Positions 1-6,901 of a stretch of 7,136 nucleotides of DNA are shown in pieces. The stretch lies in NCBI GenBank assembly GCA_030618905.1, contig JAUXCL010000124.1:1-7136 (forward strand). The letters run 5' to 3'. Below the pieces are notes generated by a model. That model worked only from the letters and a program-made list of their open reading frames with translations, ran no database searches and was not told the origin of the DNA. The stretch's first letter is position 1. Every line of letters begins with the position of its first letter. Made by a program: the position numbers and the translations under genes. The DNA is from Bacteroidales bacterium (GTDB taxonomy: Bacteria; Bacteroidota; Bacteroidia; Bacteroidales; B18-G4).

Positions 1-784
1 CTATGCTCAATGGAAGCACATCACAATATCCTTTGATAATGGGGAGAGCCCATTGCAATGGATCTTCTTTCCACATCACGGAATAAGTGATGGCGATGGC
101 TAACTCATTAAGCAGTAGGGAATAAACCACATCGCCGAAGTCGATTAAACCGCTAACCTGATTATCATTTACAACGATATTTAAGTCATTGGCATCGGAA
201 TGAATGATACTTTTCCGCATCCCGGGTAAGAGGGGACGGACAATTTGATGGTATTGCTGGTGATAATACTCAACAATCTTACGATCTTGGGAATTTCGTA
301 TGAATGATGCCAGATCCCGGGTCATATCTATTTGCAGGATGTCCCACTCATATTGGCGTGCTTCGATAGTAGGATCACGGTGATCCAACAATACATTATT
401 CATTTCTGCTAAAAACCTGCCCAATGATTCAAATAATTCAGGAGTATGCTCCACATCGGCAAGTAATTCTCCTACCAGGAATCGAAGAAGCCGGAATATC
501 AAAGTGGTGCTATCCGATTTCAGGGAGAAAAATTCTGCCCCGTCTTTGGTCTTTACCGGTTCCTGGAAACTGCCCGGGAGCTGATTGGAAAGCAAATTCA
601 GCACTTTGTTCTCAGCGAGTAAAATTGCGATAAGGTCCTCTTTTTCATGATATTGCTTAAGCACATACCTGCCTTCCTTTGTCCGGACCTCATAGTTGAC
701 ATTGGCGTATCCATATAACTTTTTAATGTCAGCCCCGGGGATGCCATATTCAATATGCAATACCTGCTTTAAAGTAGTTTCCAT
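1..784 (-). CDS. APH-fold small-molecule kinase (hydroxylysine kinase-like phosphotransferase), 3' end outside window
   Basis: An open frame of 261 codons starts with ATG at 784-782 and is still open at the left edge. The next in-frame codon signal upstream is a stop at 802-800, so this start is well supported. Residues carry the aminoglycoside-phosphotransferase fold: an ATP-binding lysine in YVLKQY (K43), the segment RLLRFLVGE near residues 98-106, the catalytic motif IIHSDANDLN (H195, D197, N202) and the metal-binding motif LIDFGD (D215). The RLL..L.G and HSDANDLN wording is closest to the hydroxylysine kinase/AGPHD1 group rather than to antibiotic-resistance enzymes, so it likely phosphorylates a small amine or amino-alcohol metabolite in the cytoplasm. 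In some bacteria such a domain is the N-terminal part of a much longer protein fused to an M23 peptidase and a class III aminotransferase; the window cannot tell. A terminator separates it from the gene before it. Homoserine-kinase-like activity is an alternative. Confidence 0.85.
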   Translation of the reverse strand, partial: METTLKQVLHIEYGIPGADIKKLYGYANVNYEVRTKEGRYVLKQYHEKEDLIAILLAENKVLNLLSNQLPGSFQEPVKTKDGAEFFSLKSDSTTLIFRLLRFLVGELLADVEHTPELFESLGRFLAEMNNVLLDHRDPTIEARQYEWDILQIDMTRDLASFIRNSQDRKIVEYYHQQYHQIVRPLLPGMRKSIIHSDANDLNIVVNDNQVSGLIDFGDVVYSLLLNELAIAITYSVMWKEDPLQWALPIIKGYCDVLPLSI

Positions 785-820
785 TTTGTATTCATTGAAT
801 CAAATGGTAAAAATAGATCA

Positions 821-850
821 AATAAAAAAGGCCCCCAAATTGAGAGCCTT
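821..850 (-). terminator. Intrinsic terminator after the PepSY-like lipoprotein gene
   Basis: Read on the minus strand, AAGGC (850-846) pairs with GCCTT (832-828), and the inner TCTC (845-842) pairs with GGGG (836-833) through two C-G and two G-U pairs. This gives a 9-bp stem with a 5-base loop (841-837). A run of T follows directly (829-824, then ATT). It lies about 20 bases past the TAG stop of the lipoprotein gene and before the kinase gene start at 784, so it probably ends the upstream transcript. In the plus direction the stem is followed only by A residues, so it would not act as a plus-strand terminator. Confidence 0.8.
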
Positions 851-871
851 AAAATGTCCTTCGCCTGCAAA

Positions 872-1435
872 CTAATCCTTCTCTTCATCATCGTCCTCAT
901 CATCGTCCTCATCATCATCCTCATCATCGTCCTCATCATCGTCAACGTCCTCGTCCTCATCTTCATCCTCGTCTTCATCCTCATCTTCGTCTTCTAAAAG
1001 TTCTTTTTTCAGGATCTTACCCTCTTTGGAAACGACGATTTCATATTCCACTTCTTCATCACCATCTTCTTTTTCGATCTCCATCTCATATCCGCTATAC
1101 TCTGCGGTTTCGATCATTTCCACCTCTTCAATTTCAAACCCCTCAAATTCCAGGCTAACTGCTTTGATGATTGCTTCAGGCAAATCTTTCTTATTAATCT
1201 CTTTTTCTGTTTCTAACCATTTTCCGCTGGCATCGAAGCTGGCACACATCTCAGTGCCATCCATTTTGAAATCCGCTTCCCAGGTTTTATCCTTTTCTTG
1301 GTCCCAATCGACTTTTTCAGCTTTAGGAAATTTCTTATTGAAGGCAGAAACTACATCTTTTGGAGCTTCTACCTGGCTGCATGCAACGAAACTGAATGCA
1401 ATAAGCACTACTGCAATTGATAATAAGTTTTTCAT
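872..1435 (-). CDS. PepSY-like (DUF2874) lipoprotein with poly-Asp/Glu C-terminal tail
   Basis: 187 residues. The N-terminus is a lipoprotein signal: MKNLL, a hydrophobic stretch, then lipobox FVAC with Cys19 as the predicted lipidated residue, so the mature protein should sit on an envelope membrane facing the periplasm or the surface. Residues about 24-145 fit the Bacteroidota PepSY-like family. The first unit has AFNKKFPKAEKVDWD, W52 and the DASGKWLETE strand-turn; the second has LPEAIIKAV, an EVEMIET strand and YEIVVSKEGKI. Such domains are usually periplasmic and of poorly known function; some are thought to bind metals or inhibit proteases. From residue 148 on the chain is eight ED pairs, one Val, five DDDE units and EEKD, unusual for a family that normally stops near residue 140-150. 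The gene follows the sensor kinase by 57 bases and has a candidate promoter of its own. Role inferred: envelope cation binding or modulation of the neighbouring kinase. Confidence 0.85.
   Translation of the reverse strand: MKNLLSIAVVLIAFSFVACSQVEAPKDVVSAFNKKFPKAEKVDWDQEKDKTWEADFKMDGTEMCASFDASGKWLETEKEINKKDLPEAIIKAVSLEFEGFEIEEVEMIETAEYSGYEMEIEKEDGDEEVEYEIVVSKEGKILKKELLEDEDEDEDEDEDEDEDVDDDEDDDEDDDEDDDEDDDEEKD
884..994 (-). repeat. In-frame GAN tandem repeats coding the acidic tail
   Basis: Two adjoining repeat tracts inside the lipoprotein gene. At 884-943 a 12-base unit, CTCATCATCGTC on the plus strand, occurs five times with single-base differences and encodes (DDDE)5. One Val codon (944-946) separates it from a 6-base-period tract at 947-994 encoding (ED)8. 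All units are multiples of three, so gain or loss of a unit by replication slippage would change the tail length without breaking the frame. The third codon positions vary (GAC/GAT, GAA/GAG), which shows that the tract is not a recent perfect expansion throughout. Confidence 0.9.
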
Positions 1436-1463
1436 GGTGTTTTAATTATGTTTGGTGAGTAAG

Positions 1464-1498
1464 CAAATATAAATCTACAATCTAAAGAAATTCTAAAA
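1464..1498 (-). promoter_or_regulatory. Candidate Bacteroidota-type promoter of the PepSY-like lipoprotein gene
   Basis: On the minus strand TATATTTG (1471-1464) matches the -7 consensus TAnnTTTG of the Bacteroidota primary sigma factor exactly. Upstream at about 21 bases is only a weak -33 element, TTTTAG (1498-1493), which overlaps the kinase stop codon. A start of transcription near 1457 would give a leader of about 20 bases. The -7 match is clear, the -33 match is poor, so independent expression is likely but read-through from the kinase gene is equally possible. Confidence 0.45.
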
Positions 1499-2734
1499 TG
1501 ACAGGGTAAATCGATGCATGCCATCAATGTAATCATATGCTATCTGAATCGAATTCATCTCACATATTTTTTTCACTATAGATAATCCAAGGCCGATAGA
1601 TTTTGCAGCTGGATCAGCTTTAAAAAACCTGTCAAAAATCTGATGGCTTTCTTTAATCTTCACATCGCCTGAATTGGAAATCCTTAATACATTATTTTTT
1701 GTGACCAATTTAATTTTTCCATGCTTAAGGTTATGTTTTATGGCATTACTGATGAGGTTATTGATAAGAATTTCCGCCTGATTCTTGTCCATTTTACAGA
1801 TGATATCTGATGAAAAGTGTCTCTTAAGCTCCAGATGATCCATATCTATAAGTTCATGGTAGTTATCTAATACTTTATTAATCAGGCCCTTCATGTCAAT
1901 TGTTTGAATGTCTGCAAATTGTTGGTTGTCAAGCTTTGTTAGCAAGAGTAAACCCTTATTCAAATTATTCAGGCGACTTACTGAACCCTGAATGCTATTT
2001 AATATCTTTATTTGTGATTCCGATATTTCAGAATCATTGATGAGTACTTCAAGTTTGCTCCCAATGATGGTTAATGGATTTTGTAATTCATGAGCAGCGT
2101 TTTCTGTAAATAGTTTAAGGCTTTTATAATCCATGCTTATTTTATCAGTAAGCTTTTGAACAGATTGGTTCAGCTCCTCAAATTCCAAAATATTTGATTC
2201 CTCCAGGTCTATTTTTGAATCATCAGACAGGGAGTATTGTTTCAGGGTCTGAAGATTTTGATAAAATGGCAACCAGACTTGCCTGTTTATCCTGCGGTTG
2301 ATATAAAACATTATGCTCAGGGTAATCAGAAAAAAAGCAGCGATGATAAGGAAAAGAAAAGAAGCAAAATCCAATTTATTCACTGCTGAAGCTCTTACAA
2401 TAATATGATAATTTGTTCCATGAATGCTTCTATAGGTATGAAGTTCTCTAAATTTTTCCTGCTCTTCTTCAATCGGATCCCATAAGGAGGTATCCTTGAA
2501 TACATTGGTTTCCAAGCGCCTGCACCGTGAAATGTCAATAATAGGATATAAGCTTTTTACAGGAGAGCCGGATTCAAGCATATTGGCAACCAATAATTCC
2601 TGTTTGCTTAACTCTTCTTGTAGTTCTTCTTCAAGAACAACAGGAATGATAAAAAACAAAGCCATAAGAAATGCTCCAAATACAATCAATGAACCAATCA
2701 GGTAGTCCTTATTTATTTTATATACCAGCCTCAT
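1493..2734 (-). CDS. Two-component sensor histidine kinase (HisKA/HATPase)
   Basis: 413 residues. An inner-membrane segment at about 12-34 and a second at about 123-145 bracket a small periplasmic sensor region of roughly 90 residues that matches no ligand-binding fold I can name. A linker (146-200) leads to the HisKA dimerisation domain with the H-box ENAAHELQNP; H215 is the predicted autophosphorylated histidine. The ATP-binding domain shows the N-box LINNLISNAIKHN (N330), a G1 region reading SNSGD instead of the classical D-x-G-x-G, an F-box IFDRFF and the G2 box GLGLS (381-385). It should phosphorylate the regulator encoded just upstream. Its ATG (2734-2732) overlaps the regulator's stop by four bases, a layout that suggests translational coupling. 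The neighbouring TonB-dependent receptor and PepSY-like lipoprotein suggest an envelope-associated signal, but the stimulus is not readable from sequence. The altered G1 box is common in Bacteroidota kinases and does not imply inactivity. Confidence 0.95.
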   Translation of the reverse strand: MRLVYKINKDYLIGSLIVFGAFLMALFFIIPVVLEEELQEELSKQELLVANMLESGSPVKSLYPIIDISRCRRLETNVFKDTSLWDPIEEEQEKFRELHTYRSIHGTNYHIIVRASAVNKLDFASFLFLIIAAFFLITLSIMFYINRRINRQVWLPFYQNLQTLKQYSLSDDSKIDLEESNILEFEELNQSVQKLTDKISMDYKSLKLFTENAAHELQNPLTIIGSKLEVLINDSEISESQIKILNSIQGSVSRLNNLNKGLLLLTKLDNQQFADIQTIDMKGLINKVLDNYHELIDMDHLELKRHFSSDIICKMDKNQAEILINNLISNAIKHNLKHGKIKLVTKNNVLRISNSGDVKIKESHQIFDRFFKADPAAKSIGLGLSIVKKICEMNSIQIAYDYIDGMHRFTLSF

Positions 2735-3414
2735 CGATCAATGAATTTATAACCTAATCCGTAAAGCGTTTGAATATAGTCCCTTCCTCCGGCAAGTTTT
2801 ATTTTTTTGCGCAGGTTATTCAGATGTGTATAGATAAAATCATAATTATCTGCCATGTCCATTTGGTCACCCCAAAGGTGTTCTGCTATGGAAGCCTTTG
2901 AAAGTACGCGCTCTTTATTTATGATGAAATGAAGCAAGAGTGCATATTCTTTTTTGGTCAAATCAAGTTTATGTTGAGCAATGAGGACTTCTTTTTTATC
3001 CGGGGAAATGCTGATCTCATTATAACTGATCAATTGATGTCCCATAAACTTCCTTCTGCGGATAACTGCCTTAATACGGGAATTTAATTCGGAAAGATGA
3101 AATGGTTTGGTCAGGTAATCGTCGGCACCAAGGTCAAGTCCTTTCAATTTATCATCAAGTGAATCTTTAGCGGAAATGATAATGATACCGGCATTCGAGT
3201 TGTTTTCTTTCAGTATTTTCAATAGATCCAGTCCATTACCATAGGGCAAGGTAATATCCAGCAATATGATATCATAATCATACAGATAAATTTTTTCTTC
3301 TGCTTCGCGATAATCCAGGGCAGTTTCAGAAACATATTCATCTTCTGGCAGATACTCCAGAATAGCTTCTACAAGTTCAGGCTCATCTTCAATGATAAGA
3401 AGCTTCATAAACAC
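2731..3414 (-). CDS. OmpR/PhoB-family response regulator
   Basis: 227 residues, the usual length for this family. The receiver domain (about 3-118) has the acidic cluster IEDE (E9-E11), phospho-acceptor D53 in LLDITLP, the switch Ser81 in IIISAKD and K103 in LTKPF, so all active-site positions are present. The C-terminal winged-helix DNA-binding domain (about 129-227) has LTKKEYALLLHF, the recognition-helix region near YDFIYTHLNNLRKKI and the closing wing YIQTLYGLGYKF. It acts in the cytoplasm as the transcription factor partner of the sensor kinase it overlaps. The start could be M1 or M3; MKLLIIEDE from M3 (3408-3406) is the more typical family start. No TAnnTTTG promoter was found in the 62 bases before it and no terminator after the receptor gene, so it may be transcribed with the receptor. 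Overall similarity is to CusR/CopR/RprY-type regulators; the regulon is unknown. Confidence 0.96.
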   Translation of the reverse strand: MFMKLLIIEDEPELVEAILEYLPEDEYVSETALDYREAEEKIYLYDYDIILLDITLPYGNGLDLLKILKENNSNAGIIIISAKDSLDDKLKGLDLGADDYLTKPFHLSELNSRIKAVIRRRKFMGHQLISYNEISISPDKKEVLIAQHKLDLTKKEYALLLHFIINKERVLSKASIAEHLWGDQMDMADNYDFIYTHLNNLRKKIKLAGGRDYIQTLYGLGYKFIDR

Positions 3415-3476
3415 AAAATAACTAAATAATTCTAAAGGAAATCAAAAGAAAATCCATGTATTCACAAGCAAGTTTC

Positions 3477-5882
3477 CTACATCTTAAATGTATACTGCAA
3501 CATCACCGTACGCATAGATTCAGCTTTTAAAGGCCGCAGGGAATAAGTCTGATTTGTGAAATTATTGGAAATTATTGCAATTTTATGGAAATCCCTGAAT
3601 GCATAACTTAGCCTGAAATCCATTACCCATACTCCATTGTTATGGTTGTAAAAATAGTTCATGTATTCCACAGGCTGTAAAGAACCGCCGCTTGCTTTCG
3701 TAGCTTTTTCAAACTCTTCAATGGATTTGTCCAGGTTGATTATTTTACTGAAATATTTCAGGCTGTAACCAAATTCCCAGTTTATGACATTCAATGCGAT
3801 GTCTCCTTTTACATTATGCAAAAACCTGTATTTAAGGATGTTTCTGCTCGGATCAACACTGGTACTGGTATAGCTGAATGCAGTATTGCCACTTGGATTA
3901 TAATCATGAGCATAAACATAATCCGGCTGCATGGTGACCGGCATAATATAATTGTACCCGAACATGGTAGTCAGCTTCATATTCGTACTTAGCTCAGCCA
4001 TCCCATTCAATGAGATGTCTATTCCGGTAACTTTAGATTTTCCGGTATTCAGGAATTTAAATCCCGCCAATGCAAATGTATAAGTTGGATCCCAGAAGCC
4101 GAAAAGGTACTGGATGGTATTATCGTATTCCTGCCAGAAGGCAACCACATCGAGATAACCAAGATATTTCGAAAATTTAAACCCCTGCCGCACCCCCAAT
4201 TCTGCATTCCAGGAGGTTTCCGGTTGGAGATCAGGGTTATCAAAAACACCAAATGTACCTACTGAGGTTCTTATATACCTTTCAGCAATAGTTGGGAAGC
4301 GATAGCCTTGTCCATAAGACATCCTCAGGTGGGTTTCCTGCATTATTTTCATGTTCGCACCTACCCTGAAGATCGGCTTGCTGGCTTTTATTTCACCATT
4401 GAGATTATAATACTCGCCTCTCAAACCAAATGAAAAATTAATAATACTCCATAATTTTTTTTCGAATTCTGCATAGACAGAGATATTCAGCAGATCATTG
4501 TCAGGCGAACCGGATGACTCATAAAGATCAGCATGTGAGATAACGTATTGGGTGGAGACCCCAAAGATGGCCTGTAAGTCAATGATCTCAATAAAATCCT
4601 TACGAAGTTGGTAATCACCGTAAATGACAGTGCTTTTTGTGAACTGCCCATTACTCATCTGGTTGTCTTTATAAATAACTCGCCCTCTGAGACTGTGTTT
4701 CACACCAATGGAAGAATAATAATTGAAAAAAGGATCGAAATAGAACAATAATTTATCATGCAAAATGACGCCGCCGGGATAAGCACGATAAAAACCGGCC
4801 GAATCATCCAGCCAGGCCATTACCATGTTGGTTTTTTGAATCATGAAATTACCATTCAACCCGTAATCGAGACCTTTCAGTTTTTTTGACCGCTTTCTGA
4901 GATTGAAATTGATTCTGCCACGTTTATGGGCCATCTGGCTTTCCGTAAAATCAGTCATGGTATCAGTCACATGGGGACCGGGAACCGGCGGGCCGATATA
5001 GCCATGGTCATAATTCAAATCGGCGCCTATGACCAGGTCAACATTACCAAATTGCCTTGAATGTAAAAAATTAGCACCTGCGATCATGGGCGCTCCTGAC
5101 CACCACTTCATATATTTGAACCCGGGAGCGGTATAAAAGCCCGTGTAAATATTGATTTTAGTCAGGGGCTCCAAACGTGGATATGCGGTTCTGATATAGA
5201 TGGCACCACTCAGTGCCGAAGCCCCGGAAAGCACGGATGCAGCACCCTTAACCACATCCACCTGTTCGATGTTTTCTATGGGAATAAAATCCCATTCAGG
5301 CCTTGCCGCATCACCCGAAAGCAATGGCAGGTCATCCAGGAAAAGTGCAACCTTGCTGCCTACACCAAATGTAAAACCGCTGCCTCCCCGTATCTGGGCT
5401 TCACCATCCAGGATATTCAGGCCGGGAGTATAATCAAGAATTGTTTCAATGTTGCGTGTATTTTTGCTTTCTATCAGTTTCGGTTTGATGATGGCCATAG
5501 AAAAACTCATTTCTTCAATGTTCCTGTCAAATTTGCCGGCCCTTATCTCAACTTCATCAAAAAGCATACTGAACGGCTCCATTTCAATTATTTTTTCAAT
5601 GATCTGTCCGGCCCGGAGATCAATCGAAAAGGTATCTGATTTCATGCTGGTAAAGGAAACCACGAAAGTGTAATATCCAGGGTCAAGTGTAAATGAAAAC
5701 CTACCCTCAGGATCAGACACGGTTCCTTTTGTCCTATCCTGCTTGAGAATAATATGTGCACCAACAAGGGATTCGTTGCTTGCCTTCTCTTTGACAATTC
5801 CACGAAGCATTCCTTTTCCCTGTCCGTGGACATACTGAAAGAAACACATGAGTACTAATAATGCAATTATGGGCTTGCTCAT
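3477..5882 (-). CDS. TonB-dependent outer-membrane receptor with CarboxypepD_reg-like domain
   Basis: 801 residues. A signal peptide (about 1-20, ending VHG/Q) is followed by a carboxypeptidase-regulatory-like beta-sandwich at about 25-102 (GIVKEKASNESLVGAHI, then GTVSDPEGRFSF), typical of Bacteroidota receptors. DEVEIRAG (109-116) is a likely TonB-box equivalent. The plug domain (about 120-235) shows IRGGSGFTFGVGSKVALFLDD and NIEQVDVVKGAASVLSGASALSGAI. The rest is a 22-strand-type barrel with the receptor signature SYGQGYRFPTIAERYI and ends in YTFKM. It should import a ligand across the outer membrane using TonB-ExbBD energy. There is no SusD partner next to it, so a metal chelate, vitamin or small peptide is more likely than a glycan; this is inference. 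It has its own promoter, and the two-component genes follow 62 bases downstream, suggesting regulation of, or by, this receptor. The chain continues two residues past the last aromatic (F799), a minor oddity. Confidence 0.95.
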   Translation of the reverse strand: MSKPIIALLVLMCFFQYVHGQGKGMLRGIVKEKASNESLVGAHIILKQDRTKGTVSDPEGRFSFTLDPGYYTFVVSFTSMKSDTFSIDLRAGQIIEKIIEMEPFSMLFDEVEIRAGKFDRNIEEMSFSMAIIKPKLIESKNTRNIETILDYTPGLNILDGEAQIRGGSGFTFGVGSKVALFLDDLPLLSGDAARPEWDFIPIENIEQVDVVKGAASVLSGASALSGAIYIRTAYPRLEPLTKINIYTGFYTAPGFKYMKWWSGAPMIAGANFLHSRQFGNVDLVIGADLNYDHGYIGPPVPGPHVTDTMTDFTESQMAHKRGRINFNLRKRSKKLKGLDYGLNGNFMIQKTNMVMAWLDDSAGFYRAYPGGVILHDKLLFYFDPFFNYYSSIGVKHSLRGRVIYKDNQMSNGQFTKSTVIYGDYQLRKDFIEIIDLQAIFGVSTQYVISHADLYESSGSPDNDLLNISVYAEFEKKLWSIINFSFGLRGEYYNLNGEIKASKPIFRVGANMKIMQETHLRMSYGQGYRFPTIAERYIRTSVGTFGVFDNPDLQPETSWNAELGVRQGFKFSKYLGYLDVVAFWQEYDNTIQYLFGFWDPTYTFALAGFKFLNTGKSKVTGIDISLNGMAELSTNMKLTTMFGYNYIMPVTMQPDYVYAHDYNPSGNTAFSYTSTSVDPSRNILKYRFLHNVKGDIALNVINWEFGYSLKYFSKIINLDKSIEEFEKATKASGGSLQPVEYMNYFYNHNNGVWVMDFRLSYAFRDFHKIAIISNNFTNQTYSLRPLKAESMRTVMLQYTFKM

Positions 5883-5901
5883 GAAATATATTATACAAGA
5901 C

Positions 5902-5932
5902 CAAAATTAAGAAAAAGGGAATAACTTATCAA
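5902..5932 (-). promoter_or_regulatory. Bacteroidota-type promoter of the TonB-dependent receptor gene
   Basis: On the minus strand TTG (5932-5930, preceded by A) is separated by exactly 20 bases from TAATTTTG (5909-5902), an exact match to the TAnnTTTG -7 element with the expected -33 spacing for Bacteroidota. Transcription would begin near 5895, giving a short leader of about a dozen bases before the ATG at 5882. The promoter lies in the only gap between the upstream exported-protein gene and the receptor, which makes the receptor the first gene of its own unit. No dyad that would suggest an operator was evident. Confidence 0.6.
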
Positions 5933-5938
5933 TCAAGG

Positions 5939-6529
5939 CTAGCGGATATAAATTTTGCTTGTATAAATACCATTTCCGGACATAATCCTGCATATATACA
6001 TTCCCTGCCTGAGATTTACCGGGCAAACGAGCTCCGGTGATGGATTGAATTGTCTGCTGAGTAAGGATCTGCCTGTAAGATCAAATATTTCCATTTGCAA
6101 TTGTGAAAAATCTGATGGCCTGTCAATTTTCAATACTATGGAATTATTATAAGTATACAAAGATACGCCCTCCAGAATTGTTTCATGGATCCATTCAGGA
6201 TTATAGATCAACTCAAGGTCATCAAAATAAGCTTCACTGCCTTCAACAGCATTGGTGCCATTGCCTGAATTACAGACGCAAAGGAGGTATTCAGAGTTTC
6301 CGGACAGATGATATGTAAATGGGACAGAAACCCTGGTCCATTCTGTAACTTGCTGCTGAGGAAAATAGTAAATGGCTTCCCCAATCCAGTTTTGGAAAGT
6401 TCCGTTCTCAGGAAATTTGCCTTCGTCAACATGTAAGATCACCCTAACTTTCCCAAAATCATTACCCACAGGAAATGCCTTATACCAGAATACAAGACTG
6501 TCGGGATGACTGCTAATGCAGTATGCCAA
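5939..6529 (-). pseudogene. 3' part of frameshifted exported protein: PCMD-like domain end plus T9SS sorting domain
   Basis: This frame supplies the second half of the protein begun at 6882. The first four residues (MAYC) are probably an artefact of the frame; authentic sequence starts at about ISSHPDSLVFWYK (from 6517). Residues about 5-110 complete a beta-sandwich with PENGTFQNWIG, TEWTRVSVPF, EYLLCVCNSGNGT and SEAYFDDLELIYN, the wording of the PCMD (putative carbohydrate metabolism domain) family, which often closes with AYFDDL.L.Y. Residues about 121-196 form a type A T9SS C-terminal sorting domain: IFDLTGRSLLSR, LRQGMYICRI and the terminal strand SKIYIR. The intact product would be exported through Sec and then the type IX system, and cleaved and attached or released at the surface. 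On its own this fragment has no signal peptide, so it would not be exported. Substrate unknown. Confidence 0.8.
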
Positions 6530-6882
6530 CGATCGTCATCGTGTTGGGTGTAGACATATCCCAGTTCCGGGTTAAAGTCTGCATGGACCCTTCCATTGGA
6601 GATGGTACCACTGGCAACAATAGTAAATGCTGCGGTGTTAAATAATTTTAAAGAGTAGTTACCGCTGTGGGCATCATCACTTTGTGCCCACACAACCGGT
6701 GCAGCATCATTGATAATCTGACCTGCGTCAGAGGTCTTGATTGAACTCCAGTTGGTCGGTTCCTCAATAACAGTTCCGGCGTCTTCCCAGTCTTCAAACC
6801 CGGGGTTTTCAAATTGCTGCTGGGCAACAAGGGATAATGACATCATCAGAATGATAAAGATAAATGGTATGGATTTTTTCAT
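6439..6882 (-). pseudogene. 5' part of frameshifted exported protein: signal peptide and start of PCMD-like domain
   Basis: 147 codons, of which about the first 121 are authentic. MKKSIPFIFIILMMSLSLVAQ is a Sec signal peptide with likely cleavage after A20 or Q21. The mature part opens with FENPGFEDWED, then PTNWSSIKTSDAG, DAHSGNYSLKLFN and SNGRVHADFNPELGYVYT, the usual start of PCMD-like exported proteins of Bacteroidota (a jelly-roll type domain found in secreted, probably carbohydrate-linked proteins). After DDDRWHTA the frame turns into unrelated residues and stops at 6439, while the expected continuation lies in the frame of the 5939-6529 segment. Joined, the product would be about 314 residues. 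The gene begins 19 bases after the stop of the preceding secreted-looking gene, so the two are probably co-transcribed. Either a real inactivation or a sequencing error; see the entry at the junction. Confidence 0.8.
6515..6522 (-). other. Frameshift site (apparent 1-base deletion) joining the two halves of the exported protein
   Basis: The minus strand reads CAT ACT GCA TTA GCA in the first frame (H T A L A) and ATT AGC AGT CAT in the second (I S S H). Adding one base after GC, for example GCA ATT AGC, restores HTAISSHPDSL, which agrees with the family pattern of a short loop followed by PDSL.xWYK. Both frames encode good protein on their own side of this spot and noise on the other. The site has no heptanucleotide slippery motif and no long homopolymer. 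Confidence 0.75.
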
Positions 6883-6901
6883 GCTAACAAAGATAAGCGA
6901 A

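Noticed and set aside
769..984. Minus-strand frame rich in Met, Arg and Thr across the acidic repeats and the terminator
   Set aside because: It is the shifted reading of the GAN repeats of the lipoprotein gene; it crosses the terminator and overlaps the kinase start, and its composition is a pure repeat artefact.
884..994. CRISPR-like or satellite repeat array
   Set aside because: The repeats are contiguous 6- and 12-base units without spacers and encode an in-frame acidic tail.
1026..1445. Plus-strand open frame of 139 codons opposite the PepSY-like gene
   Set aside because: Ser/Ile/Phe-rich antisense shadow of an acidic gene whose minus-strand frame has a lipobox and family motifs; no family resemblance in the plus reading.
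5200..5673. Two plus-strand open frames opposite the receptor's plug region
   Set aside because: Antisense to highly conserved plug-domain motifs and without recognisable domains of their own.
6505..6530. Programmed ribosomal frameshifting between the two halves of the exported protein
   Set aside because: No X-XXY-YYZ slippery sequence, homopolymer or obvious downstream stem at the junction; an indel or sequencing error is simpler.
6888..6895. Minus-strand TATCTTTG, an exact TAnnTTTG match before the exported-protein gene
   Set aside because: It ends only five bases before the ATG and has no -33 TTG at the right spacing, so it would give a leaderless message at best; chance matches are expected in AT-rich DNA.
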